A stretch of 64,000 nucleotides of DNA from Hyposmocoma kahamanoa (taxonomy: Eukaryota > Arthropoda > Insecta > Lepidoptera > Cosmopterigidae): contig NW_020654748.1 of NCBI RefSeq assembly GCF_003589595.1, forward strand, positions 2,215,642-2,279,641, given 5' to 3'. Below are positions 54,765 through 64,000 of the stretch, one piece after another. The notes under the pieces were generated by a model, which did no database searches, had not been told where the DNA came from, and was given only the letters and a program-made list of their open reading frames with translations. The position numbers and the translations under genes are program-made. Each line of letters opens with the position of its first letter. The stretch's first letter is position 1.

Positions 54765-54892
54765 AGGCGCGTGACTGTCAAGTTCAAGGACGGGATGCAG
54801 AGCCGGGATATCTTACGGCTGTCGGCCGATCCCGCGATTTCCGCGGCCCGCCGGGAAATATGAGGCGAGGCAGCCGACGGGCCGTGAATGGA
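54765..54892. promoter_or_regulatory. CpG-rich island, possible promoter or enhancer
   Basis: GGCTGTCGGCCGATCCCGCG and TTCCGCGGCCCGCCGGGAAA lie in AT-rich flanks. The minus strand is open for about 100 codons through here, without an ATG or clear splice sites. It could be a 5' exon or promoter of the minus-strand gene, but that is speculative. Confidence 0.25.
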
Positions 54893-54984
54893 GTCGTTTA
54901 GGTTTGTTTGTAAACAACGTTTGCGTGCGCTTTTTCATTTCGTGTGTATCGATACTTTTGGGAAGAAATCAGAAAGAAAAAAAG

Positions 54985-55290
54985 CCTTTTTAACCGGCTT
55001 CAAACAAAAGAAGGAGGATCTAATTCGTATGTACTTTTGTAAACTGATTTCGATGACACTTATTTTGTTGAAAAGGGGGTACCTAATTAATGATGCCGTT
55101 CTAATTTGAAGAAAATATTACACCTCTAAGAGTGGCAAATTAGAGGATGAATCCAGTTCATTGAGTGACTGAATCACTTTTCGTTAAACAATTTCAGTAA
55201 AACTTGGCACAGAGATGTAACTCGAAATAAACAGCGAGAAGAATACAGCGAAAATCGATAAGGAAACTTTGAGGTCGGTATGTACATAGG
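54985..55290 (+). repeat. MITE-D with a short foreign insert
   Basis: TTAACCGGCTTCAAACAAAA to CTTTGAGGTCGG; about 38 bp (AACAGCGAGAAGAATACAGC onward) interrupt the last 30 bp. Confidence 0.75.
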
Positions 55291-55337
55291 TACAGATCAT
55301 ATATTAAACGTACATAGAAAACATATATTTTCGTTAC

Positions 55338-55635
55338 AGTAGAGCTCCTTGTGAAAGAGTTCGTCCAGGGAAGTACTGCCACCTAACCTATTTCTGCCAC
55401 CAAGCATGCTGTGAGTATTACTGCGTTCTATGTGGAAGGGCAAAGGTGCTGATGAAATTACAGGTACGTACATATGACTTGTCAACCTAAATCTCACGGT
55501 GACAGGCGCAGTGGCAGTGTTCCTCAGATCTTTGGAATTTAAAACTGGGGGTGGCACTGCAACTGCCATGGACAGACGTGTAGCTAAACACCAGGTACAC
55601 GACTTTGTCCGTCCTGTCACTTGGTGTCATAAAAA
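55338..55635 (+). repeat. REP-C, full length
   Basis: GAGCTCCTTGTGAAAGAGTT to CCTGTCACTTGGTGTCATAA. Confidence 0.85.
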
Positions 55636-55830
55636 AAATAGTACCAATATTATGGCAGGTCTAGCTTAATTGTTATAGAATTTTATCAAAGTTATATTCT
55701 AAAAACAACAGCTGGGCGGTGGCTGAGATGTTTTTTCAGCTAACGGTCTGTTTCTCGAAGATTTGTAAATATTCCAGCGTACTTTTCAGGTCAAGTTGCG
55801 ACTCGAACATCCGCATTGAATATCAGCAGC

Positions 55831-55866
55831 GATGAATGCGGATGCGGATGCTGATGCGGATGTTGA
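55831..55866. repeat. GATGCG hexamer microsatellite
   Basis: GATGAATGCGGATGCGGATG then CTGATGCGGATGTTGA, six-base units with changes. Confidence 0.8.
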
Positions 55867-55954
55867 TATTCTAATTCATGTAGATTGTCCGCGGATGTAC
55901 TCAAAGATACACCAACGTACGTAGATACATGCAAGAACAAGAAACATCTAATTG

Positions 55955-56400
55955 GAGTGCACATTTGGAGTATTGCACTTTATGGATGAGAAATATAGAC
56001 ACTGACACAAAGAGATAAGGAAAGATTAGAAGCTTTCGAGATGTGGTGCTGGAGAAGTATTAAGGGTATAAGTTAGATAGAAAAGAAAACCAATGAGAAA
56101 CCATTGACAATGGTAAACGAGAAAAGAACGACTCTGAATACTATAGAGTACAGACGCGGGAAAATGATTGGACGTTTGTTACGACACGACAACTTCTTTG
56201 GAGGGAAAGATCGAGGGGAAGATGGGAAGAGGTCGACCTAGGCGCAGTTACATAAACCAAGTAAAGGAAAATGTCAGTGTCGTGTCGTACAAGGTCAAGA
56301 AGCTGGCTTATAAGAGAGATGACTGGAAGATGCTCTACAGACAAGAGTACTACGACGATTGTGTTTTCCGAAAACCGTTAATATCCTATATTTAAAAAAG
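55955..56400 (+). pseudogene. RTE-like LINE C-terminus, decayed
   Basis: RLEAFEMWCWRSIKGIS, then TTLNTIEYRRGKMIGRLLRH, and in another frame LEGKIEGKMGRGRPRRSYIN followed by a Lys-rich helix (KKLAYKRDDWKMLYR). Motif order matches the end of RTE-like reverse transcriptases; at least two stops and one frameshift. Confidence 0.7.
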
Positions 56401-56401
56401 T

Positions 56402-56880
56402 GTATTTTAACATGGCGGATGTTATTATCTATGATGTCTAGATGTAAGTAAGACAAACGCGGTGAGACGGTTGTATTTACAAATTTGAATATAAATCTGT
56501 CACAGTCATAACATCACGTAGACAATATAATAAATTATTCATCGTTGTATTGACTGTACATTCCGTAGAAAACGGGAAAAGTGAACTTGAAACAAAAAGA
56601 AATACAAACACGTGTAATATTTATCGCTAGTAGTAATAAAATAAACAAGGCTTTAACCACGTGGCGTGATAGCGAGCATGAATGAAATAAAGTGGTCGTA
56701 CTAGTTGTCACAGCACACGTAAGGCGTGACTCCGGGCCGTGACGTCGTGCCGTCTGCACCCACTCGAATGTTCACGCGATTGCTTTTAGTTTAGATGTGG
56801 CCGACAATTGTTGTGTTTACCTCACTACTTCATTACAGATTTTGTTAAATGAACAGGACAGGAATGTTATAATCTCAGTA
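56402..56880. other. Nothing recognised
   Basis: No landmark found. Confidence 0.45.
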
Positions 56881-56881
56881 C

Positions 56882-57160
56882 AGAGTCCTAAAAAAACTGA
56901 CCTCAAACGTTCGTCGAATTACATAATTTACCAAGTTTTATTGAAATCGGTTACCGGAAAGTGCGCGAAATCCGATTCATCCCCTAATTTGCCACCCTTA
57001 GAGGTGGAATACTTTCTTCAAATTTAAATGGGACCAATGCCGAAATACTTTATTAAAAAAAAAATCATCAAAATCGGTTCACAAACGTTGGGCGAGTTAT
57101 TGCGTACAATACATACAAAAAATGTCGAATTGAGAACCTCCTCCTTTTTTAGGTCGGGTA
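56882..57160 (-). repeat. MITE-D, full length
   Basis: AAAACTGACCTCAAACGTTC to GAACCTCCTCCTTTTTTAGG. Confidence 0.85.
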
Positions 57161-57178
57161 TGAACAATTTTTTAAACT

Positions 57179-57240
57179 GCCTCCGTGGCCGTGATTTATT
57201 ATATTTCTCTCGTGAGTTAGGGTGTAATTTGTCGTTGCCT
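57179..57240 (+). mobile_element. SINE-A fragment with internal deletion
   Basis: GCCTCCGTGGCCG joined directly to TTTCTCTCGTGAGTTAGGG, with the B-box region deleted; next to MITE-D. Confidence 0.65.
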
Positions 57241-57644
57241 CATACTATAAGTAACGTAATCGAACTTTTTAGCGAAATTCAGTTATTAATATTTATCTGG
57301 AATCGGCATAACGAGATCTACAATCCCCTATAAGCGGTTTTTTATATCTTATCTGAACGTCATAACTTGGACCTTTTCAAGGCGAGAGCGAATAGGCATT
57401 ATTTAGGTGTGCATGTTCCATCGTCGATCTCATCGTCACTTTCCATCAGGTGAGATGGAGGTCAAATGCGCACTTATATTTAATATAAAAAAAGACTTGA
57501 ACATTTTATTCTTTTCTCTGAGTTTTGATGACATTATCTACATTTAATGCTTTCTAATATTTACATATAGTTCATAGATAGCAACCTACTTATTTCCATG
57601 ATACAGTTTTGTATAAATACGCAAGTACCTATGTAATTCAGTAG

Positions 57645-57897
57645 CAGAAGAGCTCCTTGTGTAAGAGTTCGTCCAGGGAAGTACTGCCACTTTATGCCAC
57701 AGGACATTACTGTACTGGTGAAATTACAGGCACAAGGGACTTGTCAACTTATGTCCCAGGGTGACGAGCGCAGTGGCAGTGCCTCTCAAATTTTATTTAA
57801 AGTTCTGAGCGGTACAGCAACATCATGGACAGGCATGCCGCTTACCACCAAGCTCACGACTAGTTCGTTCCGTCACTTGAATCATAAAAAAAAATAT
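57645..57897 (+). repeat. REP-C with internal deletion
   Basis: The stretch from the GCCGCCAAGC part to the GGTTTTGAAGG part is reduced to a few bases; both ends intact. Confidence 0.8.
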
Positions 57898-58221
57898 TGA
57901 GTAGTATATTGTGGCAGTTAGTAAAGACAAGGAAGTATAACAAATTCGTAACAAACGTAAATACCGTCATGGCTTTAGAAAGCGTTTGGAGAAAGTAGGT
58001 TTATGCTAAGCCCTTTCTCAAGGCATTATAATAAAGGGACACAAAAACACGCTATTGTTCCTTGTTATGAAATGAGCGAAGAAAATGTTAACTTATATAA
58101 CGGTTTTTGAATTTTCAAGTGTCACATTAGAGTACGGTCCGAGGTTTCCGGTTTTATTTAGTATGAGTATGACAACATGACCCCAAAAAGTAAAAATATC
58201 TATTTTCTTTTTTATTTTATA

Positions 58222-58398
58222 ATATCATGTGACAGGACGAACAAGTAATGCACCTGATGGGAAGCTACACGCCTGTCCATAACAGTTGCAATGCACTCAG
58301 AGCTTTAAATCGCAAAGATCTGAGGGGCACTACCACTGCGCCCGTCAATCCTGAGACATAAGTTGACAAGTCCCATAATATGCCTGTAATTTCACCAT
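58222..58398 (-). repeat. REP-C 3' half
   Basis: ATGTGACAGGACGAACAAGT to CCTGTAATTTCACCATC; 50 bp before a plus-strand copy. Confidence 0.75.
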
Positions 58399-58452
58399 CT
58401 CTGATGCATAAGTAAACAAAATACACTTGATATCATCAAATGGATTTTAGGA

Positions 58453-58578
58453 GCAGTAGAACTCCTTGTGAAAGAGTTCGTCTAGGGAAGTACTGCCACC
58501 TTTCCTATTTCTACTGTCGAGAATTCATGAGAGAATTACTGTGTTCCGGTTGAAGGGTAAGGGTGCAGGTGAAATTAC
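58453..58578 (+). repeat. REP-C, left part split by a LINE
   Basis: CTCCTTGTGAAAGAGTTCGT to GGGTGCAGGTGAAATTACA. Confidence 0.8.
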
Positions 58579-59190
58579 AAAATATAAATAATCCTGAAAA
58601 ATCTGACGAGAATAACGTCACAAACACTGCTCTTTGTGCTTATCACGCCTATGTAGCCTCTAGTTTGCGATATGGTCTGCTGCTTTGGGGGAACGCTGCT
58701 GCAACACATATTACACCACTGTTTAAAACCCAGAAGAAATGTGTCAGGGCCATGTTTGGTGTGGGCCAGCGAGAAAGCTGTGTACCCTATTTTAGAAAAC
58801 TAAAGATTTTAACCCTACCATCTATGTATATTTACGAGGCCTGTGTTTATATAAAACAAAATCCAGGCAACTTTAATCTAGTGAAAACCAGACATCCCAG
58901 GAAAACAAGGAACAAAATAGAAATACGGCCAAAACAACGCCCCACCTTGGAATTTTACAATAGAAGGATGTTTATATTGCCACTTAAATTATTTAATAAA
59001 ATACCAGATGCAGTTAAAGAACTAAATTGTAGGCAATTTAAAATAAAATTACATAATTTGTTAGTTACACAATGCTACTACAATATAAATGATTTTTTAA
59101 TAGATAACATAAAATGTAAAATTTAACCACTGTGCGTGATTGAAATACGAATTGTGTAAAATATTCGCATGCCAAGTTTTGGTGAAATGT
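58579..59190 (+). mobile_element. 5'-truncated Jockey/CR1-type LINE inserted in REP-C
   Basis: Starts directly inside REP-C after GGTGAAATTACA and ends before TCACATGGGACTTGTC, where REP-C resumes. GGTGAAATTAC on the left and GGTGAAATGTAC on the right look like a diverged target duplication of about 11 bp. Confidence 0.7.
58584..59126 (+). pseudogene. LINE reverse transcriptase C-terminal region, open
   Basis: About 180 codons without a stop. Blocks are NTALCAYHAYVASSLRYGLL, LWGNAAATHITPLFKTQKK, CVRAMFGVGQRESCVPYFRK, LKILTLPSMYIYEACVYIKQ, then a basic linker and PLKLFNKIPDAVKELNCRQF. Same domain as 15134-15751 but a different family. The first codons upstream come from REP-C, so the longer open frame beginning at 58563 is a chance fusion. 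Confidence 0.8.
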
Positions 59191-59345
59191 ACGATCACAT
59201 GGGACTTGTCAACTTATATCTCTGGATCACGGGCTTTGTGGAAATGCCCCTCAGATTTTTGTGATTTAAAGCTCTGAGGTCCACTGCAACTGTTATGACG
59301 ACGGGACGAACTGACTTATTCGTCCCGTTACATGGCATAAAAAAA
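59191..59345 (+). repeat. REP-C, right part after the LINE
   Basis: CACATGGGACTTGTCAACTT to TTCGTCCCGTTACATGGCAT. Confidence 0.8.
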
Positions 59346-59349
59346 GACT

Positions 59350-59950
59350 AAAATTTAAATAGACAAAATACCGTTATACTATATGGTAACGTACTTGTTC
59401 TCCACTTCGCTTTGGACAATAATGAGCCTTATTCTTAGTGAATTAGTAAATAAAGTGTATTACTAATTTGTATGTCATCATTTTTTACTTATGCGTAATA
59501 GGATTATATGACGTCATTTGTATCAAAGTCAAATGTATCATTAAGGCGAGTCACCGAATGAGAAGCGGAATAAACTGAATAAACTGTTTAGGTAGATCAC
59601 ATGGTTTAGGCATTTACAATTAAATAACGGTCTTACAAAAAATATACTATACATAGGATATTGTCTAAAGAGCATGATAATTTGTCACACGATATTATAT
59701 TACCCGATGATATAAAACCTGAAAACAGGCTATAATAAAAGTCTAAAACGAACAAAAAATATCTAACCTTGTCATAGATATAAAAACTATATCTATGGAC
59801 ATGGTATTATTTAATAATAATTTGTATCGTTTTTCTTTCTTTGTCTCAGCCTGATGGCTTGTTTTAACCACACTTACGCACCGAAATACAAGTAAATGCA
59901 GTACGGTGTGTATCTATGCGGAGAGTGTGTAATAAGTGCCAACTTGTCTG
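59350..59950. other. AT-rich, nothing recognised
   Basis: No landmark found. Confidence 0.5.
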
Positions 59951-59953
59951 AAA

Positions 59954-59984
59954 AATGGTCAGAAAGTTCATCTTTCTGACCATT
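59954..59984. repeat. Perfect hairpin, 13-bp arms, 5-nt loop
   Basis: AATGGTCAGAAAG, TTCAT, CTTTCTGACCATT. Confidence 0.9.
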
Positions 59985-60019
59985 CCGCATGTATTTAAAA
60001 TGACAGCTTTCTACAAGTT

Positions 60020-60300
60020 ATTCAGAAACACATTCAGAAAAAATTCCTTCAATACGGCCGAATTCGAGCCGTCGTCTTCTAGCATATCGTGCCAGAACGC
60101 TATACCAACTAAGCCACGGAACGAACCAGCGAACCTCACGAATTTTTCTCTATATTTGTTGTCGTGTCTTTGTACTTGGTTTTTTCAACGACTTTTTAGC
60201 CGTAGCGCCATCTATGAGAAATCTTAAGTATTTCGTCACCCAGTTAGATATCTTTACAGCTACCAGCCCTGGCTAGAGATGTCGCTATTCATTGTACCTA
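60020..60300 (-). mobile_element. SINE-B, long copy
   Basis: Includes the head extension CAGTTAGATATCTTTACAGC and the GAGATGTCGCTATTCATTG flank also seen near 23320, indicating that the repeated unit is longer than the tRNA-like core. Confidence 0.75.
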
Positions 60301-60302
60301 TT

Positions 60303-60392
60303 TTTTAATTAAAAATCTTTGCATCAATAATTAAAACAAACTAGTGAAGTAATTTCACATAAAAATAATTAAATAATTCAATAAAAATTTAG
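60303..60392 (+). mobile_element. SINE-B tail fragment
   Basis: ATCTTTGCATCAATAATTAA and CAAACTAGTGAAGTAATTTC; opposite orientation to its neighbour. Confidence 0.6.
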
Positions 60393-60661
60393 AAATAGCA
60401 CATAATTCTTAAAATGAGATATTTCTCTTTAAGTGCTATAGAGAACCTGATAAAATTTAATTTTCAACTGAAGCCCTGTAGTTATTAAATTCACAAATGT
60501 TTCCTACAATTTGAAAAATACCCAGCGATTTAACGACACACCGCGCCGCCCGCTGCGTCGACATTCGCCATTACACGCTTCTCCGCTAGTTCTTATTTTA
60601 TTCATATCAATTTTAAGCACGGAACGGATGTTTTTGTGCGTTTATTCCTATTAGTAGGAGT

Positions 60662-60965
60662 CGAACTCCTTGTGAAAGAGTTCGTCTGGGGATACTTCGG
60701 CCACCTTATGTATTCTATTCCCAAGCAGTAATGTGAGTATTACTGAGTTCCGGTTTTGAACGGTGTTGGTGAAATCCCAGGGACATGAGACTTGTCAACT
60801 TATGTCTCAGGGTGATGGGCGCAGTGGCAGTGCCCCTTAGATATTTGTGATTTAAAGCTCTGAAAGGCACTATAACTGTTATAGACTGGCGTATCAGTCA
60901 ACACCAGGCGCACAGCTTATTCGTCCCGTCACATTACTGCTTGGCAGCAGAAATAGGTAAGGTTC
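60662..60965 (+). repeat. REP-C with an inverted end piece
   Basis: Full copy to TTCGTCCCGTCAC (about 60932), then ATTACTGCTTGGCAGCAGAA in the opposite sense, so a rearranged copy. Confidence 0.8.
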
Positions 60966-61326
60966 AATGCAAGAATGTAAAAATTTGGAAGATAGTAATT
61001 ATGTTTTATTTTATTAAGAAAGTTATTTATATTTTATTAAGGTCGCCGCTCCCGTCCTCTCGGCTGAGCCCAGACTTATTCATTTATATGTCCAATGTAT
61101 TCAACGTTTTACGCAAGGAGTCCTTTATATTAAGCAAAGTTTTAAAAAGCTTTTACTGCATTACGTCATAAAAATAATTTTTACGGCAATTTTTTACGTC
61201 ACAATTTTCATTTTAACTTTTCATGAAATTTTTCCTGCTTTCCCTCGTTATGAATAAGCTGTTTTTTATAGAAAATGTGAAATGAAAAATCTAACGTTCT
61301 TTAATTTTGTAAACTAGAAGAACGTT

Positions 61327-61553
61327 TCGAGGTCTTAGGTTTTCGCGATTATTACACATAGGCAAAGACACTATTTTTCCGGATTTAAATCGCGTATATT
61401 TGTTTCTTCAAACAAGCCGACGTTTCGGGCCCTTTACAGGTCCCATGGTTCCAGTCAACCGTGACCATGTCACCTGTAAAGGGCCCGAAACGTCGGTTTG
61501 TTTGAAAAACAAATATACGCGATTTAAATACGGAAAAATAGTTTCATTTCCTA
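61327..61553. mobile_element. PLE-E palindrome: two terminal copies head to head
   Basis: Inverted left arm (CGCGATTATTACACATAGGC ... GCCCTTTACAGG) and forward right arm (CACCTGTAAAGGGCCC ... ATAGTTTCATTTCCT) pair over about 90 bp around a centre near 61448. No internal coding sequence. Confidence 0.8.
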
Positions 61554-61872
61554 GAAGAACGTTGTTTTATTAAATATACAAGTGAAAATGTAGGCACACT
61601 AAATATAATGTTTATAGTGAGTATTATAATTTTCGTCCTTTAGAACAGGCAAAGAGGTCTGAGCCATACTGCCAAATCGTACTACAGTTGATGATAGAAA
61701 ATCCCTTGAAAAACCTATAACGAATGAATGAAGATCGAATGAAATGAGCAAAAATGACAACAAGTGTGTCGTAAAAATATCGTATTGCTATTTTTTCTTC
61801 TTTTACTGTTCATACATATGTCGAATGATTTTACTTTTTTCTTTCTCTATTTTATGTTTATATGTGTATTAT

Positions 61873-62600
61873 AGATTCAGATTCAGATTCATTTATTTCT
61901 CAAATATAACATTACAGTATAAATTGCACTACATGTCAAAGTATAAGAAATTATATTGAGATCGTCAGACAAAAAGGAAAATTATAAGAAAAGCACACAA
62001 TAATTAGAAAATTAACAATTCATTATATAATATTGTTGTCATTAAATTACATATCAAATATCATTCTCCATCAAGGATCGTCATAAGTTGATAATTATAC
62101 AAGAGCATGTTATTGCGGTAAAAATTAGAATAAAAATATAAAAATAGAAAATACTGAATTCGTTACAATTTAAAGTCCATAAATTCTTTTACAGAGTATA
62201 TAGGATTTTTCAAGAAAAAGTCTTTCAGCCGGCGCCTAAATGTTTCGTCAGACGGTTCAAGTCTGAGAGTAGCGGGTAAACGCTCATAGTAAGTAGGTCC
62301 GATGACACGCGGGTTTTTCTCTACAAGTGCCATGCGTCGAGGGACTGTTCTCAAATGACCGGTACGGCGAAGTGAGATGCCAGAAACATTTACAGTACCA
62401 AATGAAGACAGATTATTTCTAACGTACATTATAATTTCATATAAGTAGAGTGAGCATTATAGCAATTGTTTTATACAATCCTTGAATTTACAGCCCGCCA
62501 ATAGTCCGTTAGAACTTACATTTTGAATTTCGAAATGACGGTCTATTATAAATGGCATAGAGTTGTCATCTATAGTATGAATCATAATTTTGATGTCCAA
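61873..62600 (-). mobile_element. Jockey/CR1-type LINE, 5'-truncated, minus strand
   Basis: Minus-strand coding remnant (below), an AT-rich 3' region and a terminal TGAATC tandem (plus-strand AGATTCAGATTCAGATTC at 61873). Confidence 0.7.
62163..62500 (-). pseudogene. LINE C-terminal coding remnant
   Basis: Minus-strand frame with CSLYLYEIIMYVRNNLSSF, then TVPRRMALVEKNPRVIGPTY, YERLPATLRLEPSDETF and RRRLKDFFLKNPIYSVKEF. A TAA interrupts just before CSLYLYE. SLYLYE..MYVRNN aligns with SMYIYEACVYIKQN at 58.8 kb, so these are related LINE proteins. Confidence 0.75.
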
Positions 62601-62604
62601 AATG

Positions 62605-63290
62605 GAAACAAAGAAATATCATGTAAGGTCATTGTCAAAGTGTGAATACAGGTGTGCCTTTTATTTTTAACGTTTATATGTAAACATTTAAATTTAAATA
62701 AACGAAGCACGAACGACATCTATGCTTTTAGGATGGGAAAAATAAAGGAGCATCTATGACACGACAACATGGCGGCACAAAAAATATTTTTGATCCCGTT
62801 TCTGTTACCACTGTCATCAAATTAATTACAACTATAGTCTATAGTAAATAATATAGTCTTTTATTATAATTCTCATATTAAACGAAATTAAGAAAAAATA
62901 GATACTGCAAAGTCCGAATTGGTTTGAATTTTATCAAATTAGAGCTTGAAAAGATTTGTAAACGTTTACTATCGCCAAATATAGAAAACTACCATTTTAA
63001 ATATATTTTTTGCTCGGTTATACCCTTTGTTTACGTTTTGGACATCTAATTATGATTTTCATACTATAAATGCGTCTATTTCCAACTGAGGTAGGTTATG
63101 CCTCCGTTATTAGGATCCGTGTTTTCACACACGCTCGCTTGTGCTTGGGGCAGAAAAATATAAGGGTAGAGCAACAAAAAAATGCCGCAGTGTACCCTAG
63201 GGGAGCGTAATTGCAGTTGATATGACTCGTAAAGTCAATTACGGGCGAGGTTGAATTTAAATTTATGTACCGCGCAAAAGCATGAAAGCA
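62605..63290. other. AT-rich, nothing recognised
   Basis: No landmark found. Confidence 0.45.
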
Positions 63291-63425
63291 CTGCGTCTCT
63301 ACCACGAGTTCGCAACGACAGTTGTCTAGTGACTGCGTAAAGCATTTGACAGTTTTATATAGCAATTTGTACAGCGCAGCGCCCTCAGCGGTCACAAGAA
63401 GTACAATTTTGTATAAGAATTTGTG
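63291..63425 (+). mobile_element. Degenerate relative of the MITE at 53834, right end lost
   Basis: Shares GTCTCTACCACGAGTT, a CAGTTGTCTAGTGACTGCGT stretch matching the other copy's inverted end, and GCGGTCACAAG in the centre. The right inverted end is no longer readable. Confidence 0.5.
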
Positions 63426-63840
63426 TTAACGCAATTGGTGGTAGGGGCTTTATTTTAATTTAATTTCAAATTTACCTTCACATTCACCAGTCTCAGTTTT
63501 CTAAGCGACTTTTATTATCTATGCAATAATAAAAGATCTAGAGACAAAAAATGGCTGCTGGTATTGTCAAAGACAAAAAATATTAGTGTTGCTATGTTAA
63601 TAATTCAAACATTTTCTATTTATTTTATTTTATCAAAATTTTATGTTCCGCATGTCGCTTATTGACATATGTTAAGATATAAATTATTATGTATAATGTA
63701 CATTATACCACAATTTTATGAAATTAATTATATTCCATGTCTACATCCATTGCGTTCAATATACAATAGCTAGCTTTGGAAAGTTGTGATTAAATTGATT
63801 GAATGTTAGGTTGTTTTTTCACCATAATATTCAATTATTT

Positions 63841-63990
63841 CTAAGTGATTATCACTAATATCAGGTTTCTTATAACGGTATGACTAAAAAAGAAGAAAAA
63901 AGAAAAAAAGAAGAAAAAAAAGGGAAAAAAGGAAAAAAAGAAGTCATACCGTGGTAAGAAACCTGATATTAGTGATAATCATTTAGTGAA
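63841..63990. repeat. Long inverted repeat around a pure-purine spacer
   Basis: Left arm 63841-63885 (ATTATCACTAATATCAGGTT, ending GGTATGACT) pairs with 63942-63990 with two mismatches near the inner end. The 56-base spacer 63886-63941 is all A and G. Confidence 0.9.
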
Positions 63991-64000
63991 TAACCACGAA

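Larger units (their letters stand above)
16833..64000. other. 47 kb with no defensible host exon (long intron or upstream flank)
   Basis: Reading both strands, I found no further exon with matching phase and splice sites to the right of 16832. Since the 66-codon exon has a clean phase-0 acceptor at its start, at least one more 5' exon must exist. It lies in this stretch unseen, or beyond the window. Confidence 0.4.

Noticed and set aside
54640..54940. About 100-codon minus-strand open frame through the CpG island, considered as a 5' exon
   Set aside because: No start codon, no convincing splice pair, and GC-rich DNA is stop-poor; listed only as a possible regulatory island.

Overview
The window reads as AT-rich nuclear DNA of an insect, most likely a butterfly or moth. 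Three observations support this: spliced exons with GT..AG introns, a very dense load of short interspersed repeats whose motifs I associate with Lepidoptera (from memory, not searched), and no operon-like or bacterial coding structure. There is one 400-base assembly gap (9077-9476).

Host gene. Only one host gene is supported, on the minus strand. Three exons join in frame: 16832-16635 (66 codons, Pro/Ala/Ser-rich), 1971-1902 (70 bp) and 1812-1 (604 open codons that run off the left edge). The largest exon carries a long Gln/Asn-rich tract followed by conserved-looking motifs (SRLKTMILNKQ, GHFLSYSHHLRD). From memory this best fits the low-complexity insert of an insect Tet dioxygenase (also called DMAD). 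The catalytic part would lie outside the window, so the name is provisional. The 14.7 kb intron between exons 16635 and 1971, and the 47 kb to the right of 16832, hold no other exon I can defend. The right part is either a further long intron of the same gene or its upstream flank.

Everything else is mainly mobile DNA, mostly degraded: (i) two tRNA-derived SINE families (SINE-A, SINE-B) and some other tRNA-like repeats; (ii) REP-C, about 300 bp, roughly 26 copies on both strands, the commonest repeat here; (iii) MITE-D, about 280 bp, 12 copies, ending in an AACCGACTTCAAA motif; (iv) PLE-E, short palindromic copies of a Penelope-like element with one copy that keeps the end of its coding region and a hammerhead-like motif; (v) coding remnants of non-LTR retrotransposons at 12.0, 15.1, 46.1, 56.0, 58.6 and 62.3 kb and of a mariner/Tc1-type transposase at 22.3 kb; (vi) several non-autonomous DNA transposons with readable inverted ends and target duplications (4050-4335, 28249-28534, 14298-14788, 46814-47671, 53834-54017), and a 2.8 kb structure with arms of nearly 500 bp (43150-45975).

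The most notable structures are the PLE-E family with its hammerhead-like core, the two 286-bp elements with 8-bp target duplications, nested insertions that allow relative dating, and an unusual number of perfect short-loop palindromes (7475, 13058, 24003, 38272, 50855, 59954). I see no CRISPR array, no canonical tRNA or rRNA gene, and no evidence of a defence or toxin system.
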